Positions 8,523 to 18,594 are shown, counted from the first letter of the stretch. The stretch: DNA of 51,422 bases from Phascolarctobacterium sp. (GCA_017623055.1 JAGAPX010000024.1:1-51422); one strand, 5' to 3'. Numbers and translations are program-made. Notes: generated by a model not told the origin, from the letters alone.

Positions 8523-10687
8523 TGGAAAAACTGTTATTTGAAATTGGTACCGAAGAAATCCCGGCGAAGTTTATGCCCGGTATTCTGGCTCAATTAAAAG
8601 AGCTGGCTGAAAAGAAAATGGACGAACTGCGTATTCCTTATGAAGCAGTTAAAGTATATGGCACCCCGCGTCGTATGACCTTCATTGCTGACGGCGTTGC
8701 TGAACACCAAGCTGACAGCACCATCGAAGCAAAAGGTCCTTCCGTAAAAATCGCTTTCAAAGACGGCGAAGCTACTAAAGCTGCCCAAGGCTTTGCTCGT
8801 GGTCAAGGCGTTGACGTAGAAGATTTGGAAGTTCGTGGCGAATATGTTTACGCTGTAAAACACTTGGCTGGTCAAGAAGTTGAAGCACTTCTCCCTGGTT
8901 TGCTCCACGACATCCTCACTTCCTTAAGCTTCCCCAAAACCATGCGCTGGGCTGACCATGACTTCCGTTTTGTTCGCCCCATCCGTTGGTTGGTTGCTCT
9001 CTTTGGCGACGATGTAATTCCTGTTGAAATCACTGGCGTTAAATCTGGCAAATTCTCCCGTGGTCACCGCTTCCTGCGTCCTGCTCTCGTAGAAGGTGCA
9101 AAAGCAGTTGAAAGCCTTGACGACGCTAAAGAACTTCTGGAAAAAGCTGTTAGCGCTGTTAAAAATACTGTATCTTCCGCAGTTAACAAAACTCCTGGCG
9201 CTGTAGAAATTCCCTGCGCTGAAGCATACGAAGAAGTTTTGAAAGACAACTTCGTAATGGTTGATCAAGACGCTCGTCGTGAGCTGATTCGTCAACAAGT
9301 TATCGATCTGGCAATCGAAGAAGGCGGTCACGCTGAAATCGACGAAGATTTGCTGGAAGAAGTTAACTACTTAGTAGAATGGCCTACTGCTCTCTGCGGC
9401 TCTTTCGAAGAACGCTTCTTGCCGTTGCCGAAAGAATGCATCATCACTCCGATGCGCGAACATCAACGTTACTTCCCCGTGCTGAAAGAAGACGGTAGCC
9501 TGCTCAATAAATTCATCACCGTTCGTAATGGCGGTAAAGAACATCTTGACGTAGTTGCTCACGGTAACGAACGCGTACTGCGTGCTCGTCTTTCTGACGC
9601 AGAATTCTTCTTCAACGAAGACCGTAAACAACCCTTGGAAGCTCGCTTGGCAAAACTTACCACTGTTTCCTTCCAAGAAGGCTTGGGCAATATGAACGAT
9701 AAGAGCCAACGTCTTGTAAAAGCAGCAGATATGATTGCTTTCGGTTTGAACTCTAAAGTTGATAGAGAAAAACTTGCTCGTACCGCACTGCTTTGCAAAA
9801 CTGACCTCGTAACCGGTATGGTTGTTGAGTTCACCGAACTGCAAGGCGTAATGGGTCGTGAATACGCACTCTTAGACGGCGAAGCTCCGGAAGTTGCAAA
9901 AGGTATCTACGAACACTACCTGCCCCGTTTCGCAGGTGACGAACTGCCCGCAACTGACATTGGCCGTATCGTAGGCATTGCTGATAAACTGGATAACATT
10001 GTGGCAACCTTTAGCCGTGGCCTTGCTCCCACCGGTTCTCAAGACCCGTACGCACTGCGCCGTCAAGCTCTTGGTATCATCAACATTTTGATAGATGGCA
10101 ACTACCATGTTTCTATGATTAAACTTATTGCAGGCGTTGCATACCTCCTGAACATTCCTTCCGAAAAAACCAAGGAAGTTATCATGCCTGTAATGGACTT
10201 CTTCAAACAACGCTTGAAAAATATGTTGCTTGACCAAGGCATCCGTTACGACGTAGTTGACGCAGTTCTCGCTGACGACCGCAACGACGACATCGCTGAC
10301 CTTGCTGCTCGTGCTCAAGCTCTCAATGCGTTCGTAGCAACTGAAGAAGCTCCTGCTCTTATTCAAGCTGCTACCCGCGTTGCTAACTTGTGCAAAAAAA
10401 TTGAACAAGAAACTGCTATCAACACCAACCTCTTCCAAAATCCGGCAGAAGGCGAACTCCACAAAGCAGTTACCGAACTCAACAACGAAATGCTGTTGGC
10501 AACTGTTCAATTCAACTATGCAGCAGTTCTCCAAACCGCTTGCAAGCTGGTTGCACCCGTTAACAAATTCTTTGACGATGTAATGGTTATGGATAATGAT
10601 GAACAAATTAAAAATAACCGTTTGGCATTGCTCTCCGCAGTTAAAGATATTACTCACGCGGTTGGCGATTTGAGCTGCATCGTATAG
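8522..10687 (+). CDS. glyS: Glycyl-tRNA synthetase beta subunit
   Basis: Partner subunit of GlyQ needed for tRNA-Gly recognition. The 721-aa protein starts with the characteristic LLFEIGTEEIPAKFM and contains VYGTPRRMTF, FVRPIRWLVALFGD, REHQRYFPV, a region resembling an HD fold, DKLDNIVATFSRGLAPTGSQDPYALRR, and the C-terminal DALR-like anticodon-binding helices. A GGAGGCG ribosome site lies inside the end of glyQ. It is about 30 residues longer than many homologues, with a small insertion near residues 210-240 (KAVSAVKNTVSSAVNK). Transcription probably ends at the terminator at 10740. Confidence 0.97.
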   Translation: MEKLLFEIGTEEIPAKFMPGILAQLKELAEKKMDELRIPYEAVKVYGTPRRMTFIADGVAEHQADSTIEAKGPSVKIAFKDGEATKAAQGFARGQGVDVEDLEVRGEYVYAVKHLAGQEVEALLPGLLHDILTSLSFPKTMRWADHDFRFVRPIRWLVALFGDDVIPVEITGVKSGKFSRGHRFLRPALVEGAKAVESLDDAKELLEKAVSAVKNTVSSAVNKTPGAVEIPCAEAYEEVLKDNFVMVDQDARRELIRQQVIDLAIEEGGHAEIDEDLLEEVNYLVEWPTALCGSFEERFLPLPKECIITPMREHQRYFPVLKEDGSLLNKFITVRNGGKEHLDVVAHGNERVLRARLSDAEFFFNEDRKQPLEARLAKLTTVSFQEGLGNMNDKSQRLVKAADMIAFGLNSKVDREKLARTALLCKTDLVTGMVVEFTELQGVMGREYALLDGEAPEVAKGIYEHYLPRFAGDELPATDIGRIVGIADKLDNIVATFSRGLAPTGSQDPYALRRQALGIINILIDGNYHVSMIKLIAGVAYLLNIPSEKTKEVIMPVMDFFKQRLKNMLLDQGIRYDVVDAVLADDRNDDIADLAARAQALNAFVATEEAPALIQAATRVANLCKKIEQETAINTNLFQNPAEGELHKAVTELNNEMLLATVQFNYAAVLQTACKLVAPVNKFFDDVMVMDNDEQIKNNRLALLSAVKDITHAVGDLSCIV

Positions 10688-10739
10688 TAAAATTTGTTAT
10701 AAGCACTTCTGACAAATTTTAAGTTATTCTAGAATTTAG

Positions 10740-10769
10740 CACCGTCTCTAGAAATAGGGACGGTGTTTT
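10740..10769 (+). terminator. Terminator after glyS
   Basis: Stem CACCGTCTC / GGGACGGTG (one G-T pair) followed by TTTTC. Confidence 0.8.
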
Positions 10770-10888
10770 CTATTTCTCAACTAAACTAAAAAAGGAATTT
10801 GCTGTGGCTTTCGAGAATAATATTATGTTGTGGTGTTTAATATAATTGTTTGTGATATTACCATATTAACCTATTTTCTGGAGGAACC

Positions 10889-13156
10889 ATGTTCTGCGTT
10901 GATGTTGCTATTAATTTGCCTGTGAAGAGCTTGTTCAAACAGTTCACCTACGCCGTGCCCGAAGAGCTACGCTTTTTGGACAGTGGTTGGCGTGTGGTTG
11001 TTCCCTTTGGCGCGCAAAAAGTGGAAGGCTTTGTGGTGCGTCGTAAGGAATTATCAGAGCTTGTCCCGCAGGCACAAGAAAAACTGAAAAATGTAGAAGC
11101 AGCTTTGGGCGACAGACCGTGGTTTGATGAGGAGATGCTCAGTACAGCTAAGTGGCTGGCTGATTATTATATGTGCTCTTTGGCAGAAGCTATGCGCCTT
11201 TTCGTGCCTGGCAAGACCAGCATCAAGAGGCAGGCGGTGAAGGATGCTAGCGGTAAGTTATTGTACTACGCTTATGAGGAGCGTTTGAAGGAAAAGACAG
11301 TGCTTGCCTACAAAATTACAGAAGCTGGTCGCGCCGCCCTCGCACTTGGCAACAATAAGGCGAAGGCTCAAATGGCGGCGCTTGCCGTGCTGTCCGAAGG
11401 TGAGTGGCTAACTGTAAGTGACCTTATGGAATACAAGATTAGCGCTGCCACAGCTCGCACCCTTGCGGAAAAGGGTTGGGCAGAAGCTGGACAGAAGCGC
11501 GTTTTGCGTAACAGCTATGTAAATCCACAAAAGCGTGGGGAAGTCTTTACGCTGACTGACGAGCAGGCAGGTGCTTTGGAAAAAATAAATGCTTCCGTTG
11601 ATGAAACTAATGGTAGAACCTTTTTACTGCAGGGCATTACAGGCAGTGGCAAGACGGAGGTTTACCTGCGTGCTGCGGCGAAGGCTGTGGAGCAGGGAAA
11701 ACAGGTCTTAATGCTTGTGCCGGAAATTGCCTTGACCGCCCAACTGGTGAAACGCTTTAAGGCTTGGTTTGGCGACATGGTTGCTGTGGCTCACAGTAAG
11801 CTTTCCCAAAACGAGCGTGGTGACGTGTGGTACAAGATGCACACTCACCAAGCTAACATTTTGATTGGGGTGCGCAGTGCTGTTTTTGCTCCCTTTAAAA
11901 ATCTAGGACTAATAATTATAGATGAAGAACACGAAAGCAGTTACAAGCAGGAGGAACGCCCCAACTATCACGCAAGGGTGGTGGCATTGCAACGCTCTCG
12001 CTATACAGGCGCGCCTTTGATTTTAGGTAGTGCGACTCCTGACCTTGAAAGCTATTACAAGGCGACTAATGGCGACTACGAGCATTTACGTCTGACCAAG
12101 CGTGCTACGGGAAGCCTGCTTCCCACAGTAGAAATTGTGGATATGCGTAAGGAATTGCAAGAGCGTAATTTCAGCGTGCTTTCTCGCAAGCTAAAGCAAG
12201 CTCTTGTTACTACTGCTTCTGGTGGCGAGCAAGCGATTGTGCTTTTAAACAGACGAGGCTATTCAACCTTCGTGCTGTGTCGTGACTGCGGTGCTTCCAT
12301 TGTGTGTCCCCATTGTGCGGTGGCGCTTGTTTACCACAGTGCAAGTGAAGCAATGCGTTGTCATTACTGCGGTAACACGGCAGAGATTCCTGCGGAATGC
12401 CCCACCTGTCATAGCAGACGCATTAAATTTTTCGGAACAGGTACCCAAAAGGCGGAGGCTGAATTAGAGGAGCTTCCTGAAATTAGGGTACTGCGTATGG
12501 ATCAGGACAGTACTGCTCAGAAGTTTGCCCACGCAGATATTTTGAGCAGTTTTGCCCGTGGAGAACGTAATGTGCTTATTGGTACTCAGATGGTTGCCAA
12601 GGGACACGATATTCCCAATGTAACCTTGGTTGGTGTACTTTCCGCAGATAGTGCGTTGAATTTGCCGGACTTCCGTGCGTCGGAGCGTACCTTTTCACTT
12701 TTGACCCAAGCTGCAGGACGGGCGGGACGAGGCGACAAGGCTGGTCACGTTATCTTCCAAGCTTATGATGTGGAAAATAAAGTGCTTCAACAGGCAGCAC
12801 GTCAGGATTACGACAACTTTGCTCTTGATGAACTAAAAGACCGCGAAGCTTTCTTCTATCCTCCTTTTGCCCAAATGTTAAAGATGACTGTTTGGGATAA
12901 GGACGAGGGGCAGGCTCTTGCTTTGGCCAAAAAAGTTACAACTTTCCTGCAAGCACAACAGCTTGAAGGTAAGTTAAATGATATACTGGTGCTTGGACCA
13001 TTCCCCGGACTTGTTGCTAAGGTGAGGGATATGTACCGCTTCAACATTCTCGTTAAGGCTAAAGATATGCAACCTATTAAGGACGCGCTTCTTAATAGCG
13101 AGTTCCGTGAGCAACGCAATCTGTTCTTTGACGTTGACCCGGTGAATGTAATTTAG
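10889..13156 (+). CDS. priA: Primosomal protein N', replication-restart helicase PriA
   Basis: 3'-5' helicase that recognises stalled forks and reloads the replisome. The 755-aa protein has an N-terminal 3'BD-like DNA-binding domain, Walker A GITGSGKTEVYL, DEEH box (IIDEEHESSYKQEE), GSATPDLES, two paired zinc sites (CRDCGASIVCPHC and CHYCGN...CPTCHSRR), and helicase motifs GTQMVAKGHD and QAAGRAGRG. GGAGG lies just before ATG 10889. It opens the priA-def-fmt-rsmB cluster typical of Firmicutes, although def has its own promoter. An AT-rich TATAAT at 10841-10846 may be its -10 box. Confidence 0.97.
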   Translation: MFCVDVAINLPVKSLFKQFTYAVPEELRFLDSGWRVVVPFGAQKVEGFVVRRKELSELVPQAQEKLKNVEAALGDRPWFDEEMLSTAKWLADYYMCSLAEAMRLFVPGKTSIKRQAVKDASGKLLYYAYEERLKEKTVLAYKITEAGRAALALGNNKAKAQMAALAVLSEGEWLTVSDLMEYKISAATARTLAEKGWAEAGQKRVLRNSYVNPQKRGEVFTLTDEQAGALEKINASVDETNGRTFLLQGITGSGKTEVYLRAAAKAVEQGKQVLMLVPEIALTAQLVKRFKAWFGDMVAVAHSKLSQNERGDVWYKMHTHQANILIGVRSAVFAPFKNLGLIIIDEEHESSYKQEERPNYHARVVALQRSRYTGAPLILGSATPDLESYYKATNGDYEHLRLTKRATGSLLPTVEIVDMRKELQERNFSVLSRKLKQALVTTASGGEQAIVLLNRRGYSTFVLCRDCGASIVCPHCAVALVYHSASEAMRCHYCGNTAEIPAECPTCHSRRIKFFGTGTQKAEAELEELPEIRVLRMDQDSTAQKFAHADILSSFARGERNVLIGTQMVAKGHDIPNVTLVGVLSADSALNLPDFRASERTFSLLTQAAGRAGRGDKAGHVIFQAYDVENKVLQQAARQDYDNFALDELKDREAFFYPPFAQMLKMTVWDKDEGQALALAKKVTTFLQAQQLEGKLNDILVLGPFPGLVAKVRDMYRFNILVKAKDMQPIKDALLNSEFREQRNLFFDVDPVNVI

Positions 13157-13188
13157 TCCTTGGCGCTAGTGTAACTAACAAAGGATTT

Positions 13189-13217
13189 TTGAAATATAGT
13201 GCTTTGTATGGTACAAT
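13189..13217 (+). promoter_or_regulatory. Promoter of the def-fmt-...-rpe run
   Basis: TTGAAA (13189-13194), 17-base spacer, TACAAT (13212-13217), about 38 bases before the def start. Confidence 0.7.
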
Positions 13218-13254
13218 ATAAGGTACGAAATTTAACATATATAGGAGGCTCATT

Positions 13255-13728
13255 GTGGCTAAATTAAAAATTCTTACTGCAGGTGACCCTGTGCTCCGTA
13301 AAACTGCGGAGGAAGTAAAGCGTATAGATAAAAAATTAACCAAGCTTTTGAAGGATATGGCAGAGACCATGTACGCTGCTGATGGCGTGGGCTTGGCTGC
13401 TCCGCAAATTGGCGTGTCCAAACGTATCGTTGTCATTGACGTGGGTGAAGGCTTGGTAGAAATGATTAACCCTGTTATCGTTAGCAAAGAGGGTAGTGTT
13501 GTTGGCGGCGAAGGTTGCCTTAGCGTACCTGAATATGAGGGCGAAGTAGAGCGTGCAGAAAAAGTAGAGTGCGAATTTACTGACCGCACCGGCAAACGCT
13601 ATTTAATGGAAGCAACTGGCTTGATGGCAATCGCTATTCAACACGAGCTTGACCATTTGGACGGCGTGCTTTTCATCGACAAAGCTCAAACCATTATGCC
13701 CAAGCAAAAAGAGAAATTGGATAAATAG
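13255..13728 (+). CDS. def: Peptide deformylase
   Basis: Removes the formyl group from the N-terminal methionine of new proteins. The 157-aa protein has all three motifs intact: GVGLAAPQ (Q51), EGCLSVP (metal ligand C88) and QHELDHLDG (H130, E131, H134). It is preceded by AGGAGG with a 6-base spacer to a GTG start; there is no better ATG. It ends at the base before the fmt region, the classical deformylase/formyltransferase pairing. This is the canonical enzyme, in contrast with the divergent copy at 3306. Confidence 0.97.
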   Translation: MAKLKILTAGDPVLRKTAEEVKRIDKKLTKLLKDMAETMYAADGVGLAAPQIGVSKRIVVIDVGEGLVEMINPVIVSKEGSVVGGEGCLSVPEYEGEVERAEKVECEFTDRTGKRYLMEATGLMAIAIQHELDHLDGVLFIDKAQTIMPKQKEKLDK

Positions 13729-13737
13729 GTGAAATTT

Positions 13738-14679
13738 ATGCGTATAGTTTTTATGGGAACTCCTGATTTTGCCGTAGGCAGCTTACAAGCGCTGGCAGAA
13801 GCAGGCAAATATGAAATTGTTAGTGTTATCACTCAACCGGATAGACCTAAAGGACGTGGTCGTCAAATGCTGATGACTCCCGTCAAGGAATATGCATTGA
13901 GCCAAGGCTTTGAAGTGCATCAACCGCAACGTGTTAAAACTCCGGAATTTGTGGCACAGCTTAAAGAAATGAACCCTGATTTGATTGTAGTTGCTGCTTT
14001 TGGTCAACTGCTTTCCAAGGAAATTCTTGATATGCCTAAATATGGCTGCATTAATGTGCACGCTTCCCTGCTTCCCAAGTACAGAGGCGCTGCGCCCATT
14101 CACTATGCAATTATGCAAGGCGAAAAGGAAAGTGGCGTAACCATCATGCAAATGGATATCGGTATGGATACCGGTGACATGATTAAAAAGGTTGCTGTAC
14201 CCATTGGCGAAAACATGACCATGGGCGAGCTGCACGACGAGCTGAAAGTGAAAGGCGCAGAACTTTTGCTGGAAGTTATCGAGGACATTGAAGCTGGTAA
14301 GGCACAGCCTGAAAAGCAAAGCGAGGAAGAAGCAACCTACGCTTCTTTGTTAAAACGTGAAATGGAACGCATTGACTGGAGCAAAGCTGCTGTTGACATC
14401 CACAACTTAATTCGTGGCTTTAACCCTGCTCCCGGTGCCTTTACTAAATTGCCTGACGGCAAAAACTTAAAAATTTGGGGTAGCCGTTTAACTGATAAAG
14501 CTACCACCGCAGAACCAGGTACCGTCGTTGAAGCTACTAAACACAGCTTCTTTGTTGCTTGCGGTAACGGCGTGTTGGAAATTATCGAAGTACAACCCGA
14601 ATCTAAAAAACGTATGGCTGCGCAAGTTTTCATTAACGGACGTGGCGTACAAGTTGGAGATGTTTTAGGCAAGGAGTAA
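13738..14679 (+). CDS. fmt: Methionyl-tRNA formyltransferase
   Basis: Transfers the formyl group of 10-formyl-THF to initiator Met-tRNA. The 313-aa protein has the N-terminal formyltransferase domain (MRIVFMGTPDFAV; TQPDRPKGRG; NVHASLLPKYRGAAPIHYA with the catalytic Asn-His; GMDTGDM) and a C-terminal OB-like tRNA-binding domain (about residues 205-313). ATG 13738 was chosen because AGGTGA overlaps the def stop at the right distance; a GTG at 13729 lacks a site. It follows def directly. Confidence 0.97.
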   Translation: MRIVFMGTPDFAVGSLQALAEAGKYEIVSVITQPDRPKGRGRQMLMTPVKEYALSQGFEVHQPQRVKTPEFVAQLKEMNPDLIVVAAFGQLLSKEILDMPKYGCINVHASLLPKYRGAAPIHYAIMQGEKESGVTIMQMDIGMDTGDMIKKVAVPIGENMTMGELHDELKVKGAELLLEVIEDIEAGKAQPEKQSEEEATYASLLKREMERIDWSKAAVDIHNLIRGFNPAPGAFTKLPDGKNLKIWGSRLTDKATTAEPGTVVEATKHSFFVACGNGVLEIIEVQPESKKRMAAQVFINGRGVQVGDVLGKE

Positions 14680-14692
14680 TCCCCTATATATT

Positions 14693-15478
14693 ATGGAAGA
14701 AACTATCTTTAAACCTAAGAAAAGAATATTTATGGCGCTTACCTCCATCAGCGCAATCATCGGTGCTTTGATGATTTACGTGGTCTGGAAGGTAACCGTT
14801 CCTGGACTTGCGCAAATCCATTACCTTTTGCCCAAACTTATGGGCGTGGTCGGTGCTGTTATTGCCTTTGCCCTGATGATTGGCGTAATTGGTATTGTGC
14901 TGGCGCTTTTGGGTATTTCTATGTTCAAGGTGCTGTTCTTTTGGGCGTGGAAGGCAATTAACATTTTATTCCCCTTCGCCGTAGTGCTGGGAAGGTTGTT
15001 CAATATTCCCCGTAGCAAAATTGAACAGTCCTTTATTGAGGTAAGCAATAACCTTGTTATGCAGCACAAGATTAAGGTTCCCGCAGAACGCATCTTAATT
15101 TTGACACCTCACTGCATTCAAAGGGATACCTGCGTTCATAAGATTACCCGCAACGTAGAAAACTGTAAGCAATGTGGCGGTTGTAGTGTAGGCGATATGC
15201 TTGCATTGGCACATAAGTATGGTTGCAAGCTGGCAGTTGCTACAGGCGGTACCCTTGCTCGCCAAATGGTTATGCAGGCAAGACCAAAGGCTATTGTTGC
15301 CGTTGCCTGCGAGCGAGATTTAACCAGTGGTATTCAAGACGTATTCCCCCTGCCTGTATTGGGTGTTTTAAACGAGCGTCCCTTTGGACCCTGCTTTAAC
15401 ACCCGTGTAGATAAAAAGAAACTGGAAGATGCTATTTTAGCATTTTTAGATGATGAGGAAGCCAATGGCAAAAACTGA
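14693..15478 (+). CDS. DUF116 family membrane-associated cysteine-rich protein
   Basis: A 261-aa protein of the DUF116 family, commonly found between fmt and rsmB in Firmicutes. Two or three hydrophobic segments occupy about residues 14-35, 45-80 and 85-105, so it is probably membrane-anchored with a cytoplasmic C-terminal domain. That domain has a cysteine cluster (CIQRDTCVHK, NCKQCGGCSVG, and a later ACERD) that could bind metal or an Fe-S cluster. Function is unknown. It starts 13 bases after fmt and overlaps rsmB by 14 bases, so it is part of the operon. Confidence 0.85.
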   Translation: MEETIFKPKKRIFMALTSISAIIGALMIYVVWKVTVPGLAQIHYLLPKLMGVVGAVIAFALMIGVIGIVLALLGISMFKVLFFWAWKAINILFPFAVVLGRLFNIPRSKIEQSFIEVSNNLVMQHKIKVPAERILILTPHCIQRDTCVHKITRNVENCKQCGGCSVGDMLALAHKYGCKLAVATGGTLARQMVMQARPKAIVAVACERDLTSGIQDVFPLPVLGVLNERPFGPCFNTRVDKKKLEDAILAFLDDEEANGKN

Positions 15479-16811
15479 TAAGAAAGCTGCTACTGCCCGC
15501 AGTGCTGCTGTGGAAATATTGCAGCAAGTTTTGGACGAAGGCGCATATACAAATATTGCAGTTAATAAATATCTGCGCAGTCATGAGCTAAGCGATATGG
15601 ATCGCCGTTTAATGACGGAGCTGGTCTACGGTACGGTGAAGGCTGTGGGTACTATTGACTGGTATTTACAGCAATGCGTTACTCGTCCTTTGAACAAGAT
15701 TGATAAGCTGGTACTTAATGTATTGCGTGTAAGCGTGTATCAGCTTTTATATATGGATAAGATTCCTGCTTCAGCGGCTTGTAACGAAGCTGTTAATTTG
15801 GCGCGCCTTTTTAGCCATGAGGGTACTGCTAAATTTGTTAACGGTGTACTGCGTGGCTTGCTCCGTAAAAAGGACAGCTTCACCTTCCCCGATGCAGAAA
15901 AGAAAACTGCCGATTATATTTCCTTGGCAATGTACCATCCTCGCTGGCTGGTGAAGAAGTGGATTAAAAATTACGGACGTGCAGAAACGGAAGCTCTCTG
16001 TGCTTTCGACAACACTCCCGCGCCTGTGTGCCTGCGTGTAAACACTTTAGTTACCACCCGCGAAAAGCTTATGGCAAAATTAACGGAGGCTGGCGCAGAA
16101 GTACGTGCTTCCAAATGGAGCGCAGATGGTATCGTTTGCGAGAAGCTGCCTGCCTTAAGCACTGTCTTTGCCGGAATGCACAACGAATTTTACGTGCAGG
16201 ACGAAAGCAGTATGCTTGTAGGTGCAGTGCTTGCTCCCCAAGCAGAGGAGACTGTAATTGATATGTGCAGTGCGCCCGGTGGCAAGACCACTCACTTGGC
16301 ACAGCTGATGCAAGATGAAGGCATCATCTACGCTGGTGACGTGCACGAGCATAAAATAAAACTTATTGAAGAAAATGCTACCCGTTTGGGTATTACAAAT
16401 ATTAAAGCGCAAATCCAAGACGCTACTGAATTTGTAGAAGCTTGGGAGGGCAAAGCGGACAAAGTACTGGTTGACGCACCCTGCTCCGGTATGGGTGTGC
16501 TTCGTCGTCGTGCGGAAGCTCGCTGGCGCAAGACCCGTAACGATTTAAAGATCTTTCCGCCCTTGCAGCTCAAGATTTTGACTAACGCTGCCCGCTATGT
16601 AAAAGCAGGAGGTACCTTGGTTTATAGCACCTGTACCATTGAGCAGGCAGAAAACCACTACCTCGTGCAAGAGTTTTTAGCTACTCATCCCGATTGGCGC
16701 ATTGAGCCTTTTGCTCACCCCTTGACCGGGGAAATGGTGGAGGAACTGCAGCTCCTTCCTCAAAAGGATAATGTGGACGGGTTCTACATTTGTAAATTGG
16801 TGAAGAAATGA
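15465..16811 (+). CDS. rsmB: 16S rRNA (cytosine-967-C5)-methyltransferase RsmB
   Basis: SAM-dependent enzyme that methylates C967 of 16S rRNA. The 448-aa protein has an N-terminal NusB-like RNA-binding domain (about residues 5-140) and a C-terminal RsmB/NOP2 methyltransferase domain with DMCSAPGGKTTHLA, DAPCSGMGVLRR and YSTCTI, the last two carrying the catalytic cysteines. ATG 15465 is preceded by GAGGAA; ATGs at 15450/15453 have no ribosome site. It overlaps both DUF116 (14 bases) and rlmN (4 bases), indicating tight coupling. Confidence 0.96.
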   Translation: MAKTDKKAATARSAAVEILQQVLDEGAYTNIAVNKYLRSHELSDMDRRLMTELVYGTVKAVGTIDWYLQQCVTRPLNKIDKLVLNVLRVSVYQLLYMDKIPASAACNEAVNLARLFSHEGTAKFVNGVLRGLLRKKDSFTFPDAEKKTADYISLAMYHPRWLVKKWIKNYGRAETEALCAFDNTPAPVCLRVNTLVTTREKLMAKLTEAGAEVRASKWSADGIVCEKLPALSTVFAGMHNEFYVQDESSMLVGAVLAPQAEETVIDMCSAPGGKTTHLAQLMQDEGIIYAGDVHEHKIKLIEENATRLGITNIKAQIQDATEFVEAWEGKADKVLVDAPCSGMGVLRRRAEARWRKTRNDLKIFPPLQLKILTNAARYVKAGGTLVYSTCTIEQAENHYLVQEFLATHPDWRIEPFAHPLTGEMVEELQLLPQKDNVDGFYICKLVKK

Positions 16812-17866
16812 AACAAGACATTTTTGGTTTGACAATAGAAGAATTGCAGGACAAGTTTGTAGAGCTTGGCTTGAAAAAATTCCGTGCGAAGCAAGTATTC
16901 CAATGGATGTATCAAAAGTCCGTCTTTGATTTTGCAGAGATGCGAAACTTGAGCAAGGCAGATATTACCATAATGGAAGAAAACTTTACGGTACTGCCTC
17001 GTGAACTGAAGATTTTGCGTGAGCAAAACTCCAGTGACGGCATGACCAGCAAGCTTTTGATTGCTTTTCCTGACGGCAATTCCGTAGAAACTGTTTTGAT
17101 GCACCACGATTATGGCTACAGCGTGTGCGTCTCCAGTCAAGTTGGTTGTGATATGCATTGTGCCTTTTGTGCCAGCGGTTTGAATGGTTGCGTCCGTAAT
17201 CTTACTGCGCCGGAAATTATCGTGCAGGTTTACCTCTTTAACGAGCGCTTGCGTGCTACCGGAAAAATGGTAAGCCGTGTAGTAGTTATGGGTAGCGGTG
17301 AACCTATGCTTAATTTTGACAGCGTACTTGGTGCGTTGGACTTCCTCCATCGTGAGGACACCAGCTTTATGAGTTACCGTAATATGACCATTTCTACCTG
17401 TGGTATTATCCCCGGTATCGAAAGGTTAAAAGAACAAGGCAAGCCTATTAATCTGGCGATTAGCCTTCACGCCGTAAAGAACGACCTGCGTACGGAGCTG
17501 ATGCCTGTTAATAAAGGCTTTAACTTTGTAGATGTCATCACTGCTGCCGAAGGTTATAGCGAAGCCGGAGGCAGACAAGTAACCTACGAATACATTTTGA
17601 TTAAAGATAAAAACGACAGCGTGCAGGATGCAGAGCTTTTGAGCAATTTCCTGCGCTATAAGCACGCTACCGTAAACCTTATTCCCGCTAATCCCGTACC
17701 TGAAAAGGGCTTTGAACGTCCCTCTAAAAATGCTATTGAACGTTTTGTAAAGGTACTGCAAAAGAACAAGGTGAACGCTACCGTCCGTAAGGAAATGGGC
17801 AAGGATATTGACGCTGCCTGCGGACAGCTGCGTGCTAAATTTGCCAAGGAGCAAGGAAAAAACTAA
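16808..17866 (+). CDS. rlmN: 23S rRNA/tRNA adenine-C2 methyltransferase RlmN
   Basis: Radical SAM enzyme that methylates A2503 of 23S rRNA and A37 of some tRNAs. The 352-aa protein has the cluster motif CDMHCAFC, GSGEPMLNFD, the ISLHA segment and the C-terminal cysteine in AACGQLRAKF that carries the methyl group. It begins in an ATGA overlap with rsmB. The normal position is between rsmB and the prpC/prkC pair. Confidence 0.97.
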   Translation: MKQDIFGLTIEELQDKFVELGLKKFRAKQVFQWMYQKSVFDFAEMRNLSKADITIMEENFTVLPRELKILREQNSSDGMTSKLLIAFPDGNSVETVLMHHDYGYSVCVSSQVGCDMHCAFCASGLNGCVRNLTAPEIIVQVYLFNERLRATGKMVSRVVVMGSGEPMLNFDSVLGALDFLHREDTSFMSYRNMTISTCGIIPGIERLKEQGKPINLAISLHAVKNDLRTELMPVNKGFNFVDVITAAEGYSEAGGRQVTYEYILIKDKNDSVQDAELLSNFLRYKHATVNLIPANPVPEKGFERPSKNAIERFVKVLQKNKVNATVRKEMGKDIDAACGQLRAKFAKEQGKN

Positions 17867-17867
17867 G

Positions 17868-18593
17868 ATGAAAGTTATCAGCAAGACCCATGTGGGCATG
17901 GTAAGAAATAATAATGAAGATAGTTTGTTAGTGCGTGAGCCTTACCTTTTTGCCGTTGCTGACGGTATGGGAGGTTATAGCGCAGGCGAGGTGGCAAGCC
18001 GTGAAACCTTGAAGGCTTTTGAAGCAGGAACCTACGAGTTGCGCCACGGCAAGGTTGCTGCTCCGGAAGAAGTGTTACTGGAAGCATTTACCAAGGCGAA
18101 TAAGCATACCTACCTAATGGCGCAAAAGAATGATGCCTACAAGGGTATGGGTACTACCTTAACCGCACTGTATCTGCCGGGGGACAACACCGCCTACGCC
18201 GCTCATGTTGGCGATAGCCGTTTGTACCTATACCGCAATAACACCCTTAGCCAGATTACCAAGGATCATTCCTATGTGGCAGATTTATTGGCGCAGGGTA
18301 AGATTACTTCTAGCGAAGCCTTTAACCATCCCAAGAAGAATATGCTTTTGCAGGCACTTGGTGTGGAAGAAGAAATCAGAACTGATATTTTCCACTTTGC
18401 TTTGGAAAAAGGCGACATCCTGCTTTTGTGCAGTGATGGACTTTCTGACATGCTTCGGGATTTGGAAATTGCCAACATCTTAGAAGCAAGTGATTTTGAA
18501 AATGCTGCTACCGCTTTACTGGAGCAATCTCTAGATAATGGTGGCAAGGATAATATAAGCTTTATTATGATTGCTGTAGAGGAGGATGCATAG
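17868..18593 (+). CDS. prpC: PP2C-type Ser/Thr protein phosphatase
   Basis: Cytoplasmic metal-dependent phosphatase that reverses the phosphorylation made by the PASTA kinase encoded next. The 241-aa protein shows the PPM motifs: GMVRNNNEDS at the start, VADGMGGYSAGEVAS, GMGTTLTAL, HVGDSRLYLY, ITKDHSYV, LLLCSDGLSDML and GGKDNISFI. ATG 17868 follows the rlmN stop by one base; in-frame codons further upstream lie inside rlmN. It ends next to the kinase start. Confidence 0.96.
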   Translation: MKVISKTHVGMVRNNNEDSLLVREPYLFAVADGMGGYSAGEVASRETLKAFEAGTYELRHGKVAAPEEVLLEAFTKANKHTYLMAQKNDAYKGMGTTLTALYLPGDNTAYAAHVGDSRLYLYRNNTLSQITKDHSYVADLLAQGKITSSEAFNHPKKNMLLQALGVEEEIRTDIFHFALEKGDILLLCSDGLSDMLRDLEIANILEASDFENAATALLEQSLDNGGKDNISFIMIAVEEDA

Positions 18594-18594
18594 A

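Noticed and set aside
9872-10657. 261-aa minus-strand frame opposite glyS
   Set aside because: Antisense shadow; composition not protein-like and no ribosome site.
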